A stretch of 8,404 nucleotides of DNA from Rickettsiales bacterium. Its GTDB lineage: Bacteria > Pseudomonadota > Alphaproteobacteria > Rickettsiales > UBA1997. Shown piece by piece: positions 6,789-8,404 of this stretch; the stretch's first letter is position 1; each line of letters begins with the position of its first letter. The position numbers were made by a program, and so were the translations under genes. The stretch spans positions 1 through 8,404 of the forward strand of contig JAITAR010000056.1 in assembly GCA_031284025.1 (NCBI GenBank). The letters are read 5' to 3'. The notes beneath the pieces are model-generated. The model searched no databases, had not been told where the DNA came from, and was given only the letters and a program-made list of their open reading frames with translations.

Positions 6789-8404
6789 GAACCTACCGAG
6801 GTAAGTAGTTTTGGGGAATTGCAAGGGGCCATTAGTACTGGAAAAACAGAAATAGCCATAAAAAATACTATAAATTTCACCGCCAATGGACCACTGATCA
6901 ACTACGACAACATAGTCATCTCTGGACCTAGCGAAAATGCACCAGGTCTTCTGGATGGAAATAACAACTATAAATTTTTCATGTCTGGAGAAAATGCAAA
7001 GAATATTTCACTGAATAATCTACATCTAAGCAATGGTAATAACAAGGATGAATTTGCCATCTCAAACGATGGTGGGGCTATCCATCTGAACGCAGGAGTA
7101 GTGGTCAGCCTAGAAGGCCTTACTTTTAGCAATAATCAGACTAGATCTCGAGGAGGAGCTATCTACTCCTGGGGAACCGACAGCGACAACAAAAATAGCC
7201 TAAATTTCACGGGAAAAACCACCTTCGACAGAAACAAAACTATCGGAATCATTGGCAGTAATGGTGGAGCTGTCTTTGTCATAAATTCAATGCTGACCTT
7301 TGGAGAAGGACCAGCAACCTTTAAAGGCAACAGCAGCAGAGGCAATGGTGGAGCTATCTACGCCGAAGATTCATCACTAATCTTTGGAAAAGCAACCTTT
7401 AAAAACAACAGTAGTGCAGATAGTGGTGGAGCTATCTATGGCGGCAATGGAACAAAACTGATCTTCGGCGAAAATGTAACTTTCACAGAAAATAGTTCTG
7501 TCGGCAATGGTGGAGCCATCTATTTCTCGGGAAAGAATGCCACTAACAAAAATATTTTAAAATTTGAAGGAAATGCTTCCTTTGTGGAAAATAGCACCGC
7601 TGTAAATGGCAATGGTAAAGGTGGAGCTATCTCCGTCATATATTCATCACTAACCTTTGGAGGACTAGCAATCTTTAAAAACAACAGTAGCGCAAATGCT
7701 GGAGGAGCTATCTATGGCGACAATGGAACAGAACTGACCTTTTGCGTAGATGTAACTTTCACAGGAAATAGTTCTTTCCGCAATGGTGGAGCCATCTATT
7801 CCTGGGGATTTGGTGCCACTAACAAAAATATTTTGGAATTTAGAGGAAATGCTATCTTTGCGAGAAATAGCACCTCTGAAGACGGCAATGGTGACGGTGG
7901 AGCTATCTCCGTCATATATTCATCACTAACCTTTGGAGGACTAGCAACCTTTGAAAACAACAGAGCAAGATGCGGTGGAGCTATTTTTGCCTATAGCAGC
8001 GCATCTATAGAATTCAACAATGGCCTTCTTCTGATCGAAAATACTACAAAAAGAGCAGACAGTGGAGCCATAGATATGATTGGTAGCTCAGAAAATGAAC
8101 CAATCATTATTACTATAATACAAAGAAATCCAGCTGTGCCAACGGAATTCAGTGGAAACAAATCGGGAGGAGGTGATGGACATAATGCTGTCTACATGAC
8201 AAAGTACTCCCAACTGAATTTAACTGCCCATGATGGCAGCATTGATATCTTTGATGTTTTCAGTGGCGATAGAAATGAACCTGATAACATCATAACTATA
8301 AACAGAGACAATGGTTGGGTCAATATAGAGAAAGGCGGCTCCCTGGAAAATGTTAAAGTTGTCAACAGAGGAAATTTGAAATTAGCAGGAGAATCCAGAG
8401 GATT
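6672..8404 (+). CDS. secreted Pmp-like repeat protein / probable autotransporter adhesin (N-terminal part, cut by right edge)
   Basis: The frame runs open from the ATG at 6672 to the end of the window, 577 complete codons. The N-terminus is a signal peptide: basic region RKKKR (7-11), hydrophobic SVLAIAIIFNIVAVAGA (23-39) and a likely cleavage AGA|EP after residue 39. A second ATG at 6720 (residue 17) would also keep the hydrophobic core. From residue 134 to 468 the protein is built of short repeats of the form xLxFxxxAxFxxNSSxxxGGAIY: GGA(I/V) at 134, 161, 198, 226, 252, 280, 317, 344, 372, 409 and 435, a degenerate SGAID at 464, and FxxN at 152, 185, 217, 243, 271, 304, 335, 363, 396, 427 and 493. 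These are the two signature motifs of chlamydial polymorphic membrane proteins, which form a beta-helix passenger carried by a C-terminal beta-barrel. A later stretch GSIDIFDVFSG (522-532) resembles the FYDPI-type strand after Pmp repeats. The barrel, if any, lies beyond the window. A role in attachment to host cells is inferred from the family. No clear Shine-Dalgarno sequence or promoter was found; TTTACA at 6621-6626 is a possible -35 without a well-placed -10. Confidence 0.85.
   Translation, partial: MLNEGSRKKKRIVGKLMNFVSRSVLAIAIIFNIVAVAGAEPTEVSSFGELQGAISTGKTEIAIKNTINFTANGPLINYDNIVISGPSENAPGLLDGNNNYKFFMSGENAKNISLNNLHLSNGNNKDEFAISNDGGAIHLNAGVVVSLEGLTFSNNQTRSRGGAIYSWGTDSDNKNSLNFTGKTTFDRNKTIGIIGSNGGAVFVINSMLTFGEGPATFKGNSSRGNGGAIYAEDSSLIFGKATFKNNSSADSGGAIYGGNGTKLIFGENVTFTENSSVGNGGAIYFSGKNATNKNILKFEGNASFVENSTAVNGNGKGGAISVIYSSLTFGGLAIFKNNSSANAGGAIYGDNGTELTFCVDVTFTGNSSFRNGGAIYSWGFGATNKNILEFRGNAIFARNSTSEDGNGDGGAISVIYSSLTFGGLATFENNRARCGGAIFAYSSASIEFNNGLLLIENTTKRADSGAIDMIGSSENEPIIITIIQRNPAVPTEFSGNKSGGGDGHNAVYMTKYSQLNLTAHDGSIDIFDVFSGDRNEPDNIITINRDNGWVNIEKGGSLENVKVVNRGNLKLAGESRG
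7371..7961 (+). repeat. long in-frame tandem duplication inside the Pmp-like gene
   Basis: Two units start at 7371 (273 bases, 91 codons) and 7644 (276 bases, 92 codons), and a third, partial copy starts at 7920 and fades near 7961. Each unit holds three smaller FxxN-GGAI repeats in the same order: a KNNSS one ending GGAIYG, one with VTFT and NSS ending GGAIY, and one with ATNKNIL ending GGAIS. The bases 7620-7671 and 7896-7947 are identical over 52 positions. All changes in length are multiples of three, so the frame is kept. Confidence 0.85.

Noticed and set aside
6605..7345. Reverse open frames inside and just before the Pmp-like gene
   Set aside because: Antisense to a frame with a signal peptide and regular repeats; no start site or motif supports them.
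7330..7960. Regularly spaced short repeats suggestive of a CRISPR array
   Set aside because: Repeats are in frame, imperfect, of uneven spacing and translate to FxxN/GGAI protein motifs; no constant repeat with unique spacers.

Overview
The window looks like a piece of chromosome from an AT-rich alphaproteobacterium, probably a host-associated one of the Rickettsiales or Holosporales kind. That placement is an inference from how the RecJ and MtaB proteins read (for example the RecJ stretches LDLVALGTVCDV and GPRINAGGR, and the MtaB stretches RLSSLDIAGMD and FPFYERPGTKA). No rRNA, tRNA or marker gene fixes the taxon. Stop codons and tryptophan TGG are used in the standard way.

Layout from left to right: the left edge holds the possible C-terminal end of a rightward gene (2-151). 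It runs 30 bases into the end of a leftward gene for a nitronate monooxygenase-type flavoprotein with an unusual cysteine cluster near its C-terminus (122-1522). A 206-base gap follows with three small inverted repeats and a predicted leftward promoter. Next is a leftward pair, an MscS-type mechanosensitive channel (2991-4103) followed 26 bases later by mtaB (1729-2964, TTG start); the two probably share one transcript from a promoter near 4137-4164.

The 615-base region 4104-4718 separates the leftward block from a rightward block. It carries the mscS promoter with a 10-base palindrome beside it, a leftward reading frame of about 100 codons broken by one TAA and lacking an ATG at its head (a likely gene remnant), and an extended -10 promoter for recJ. 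recJ (4719-6506) is complete. After a 165-base gap with a weak terminator-like hairpin comes the N-terminal 577 residues of a large secreted repeat protein (6672 to the right edge, open-ended).

The repeat protein is the most notable item. It has a signal peptide and then 11 GGA(I/V) and 11 FxxN motifs, the signature of chlamydial polymorphic membrane proteins (Pmp), in a genome that otherwise reads as alphaproteobacterial. Part of it is a recent internal duplication with a period of 273-276 bases, including an exact 52-base direct repeat. The other genes are housekeeping: DNA repair (RecJ), tRNA modification (MtaB), osmotic protection (MscS) and a flavin oxidoreductase. I see no mobile element, CRISPR array or integrated phage.
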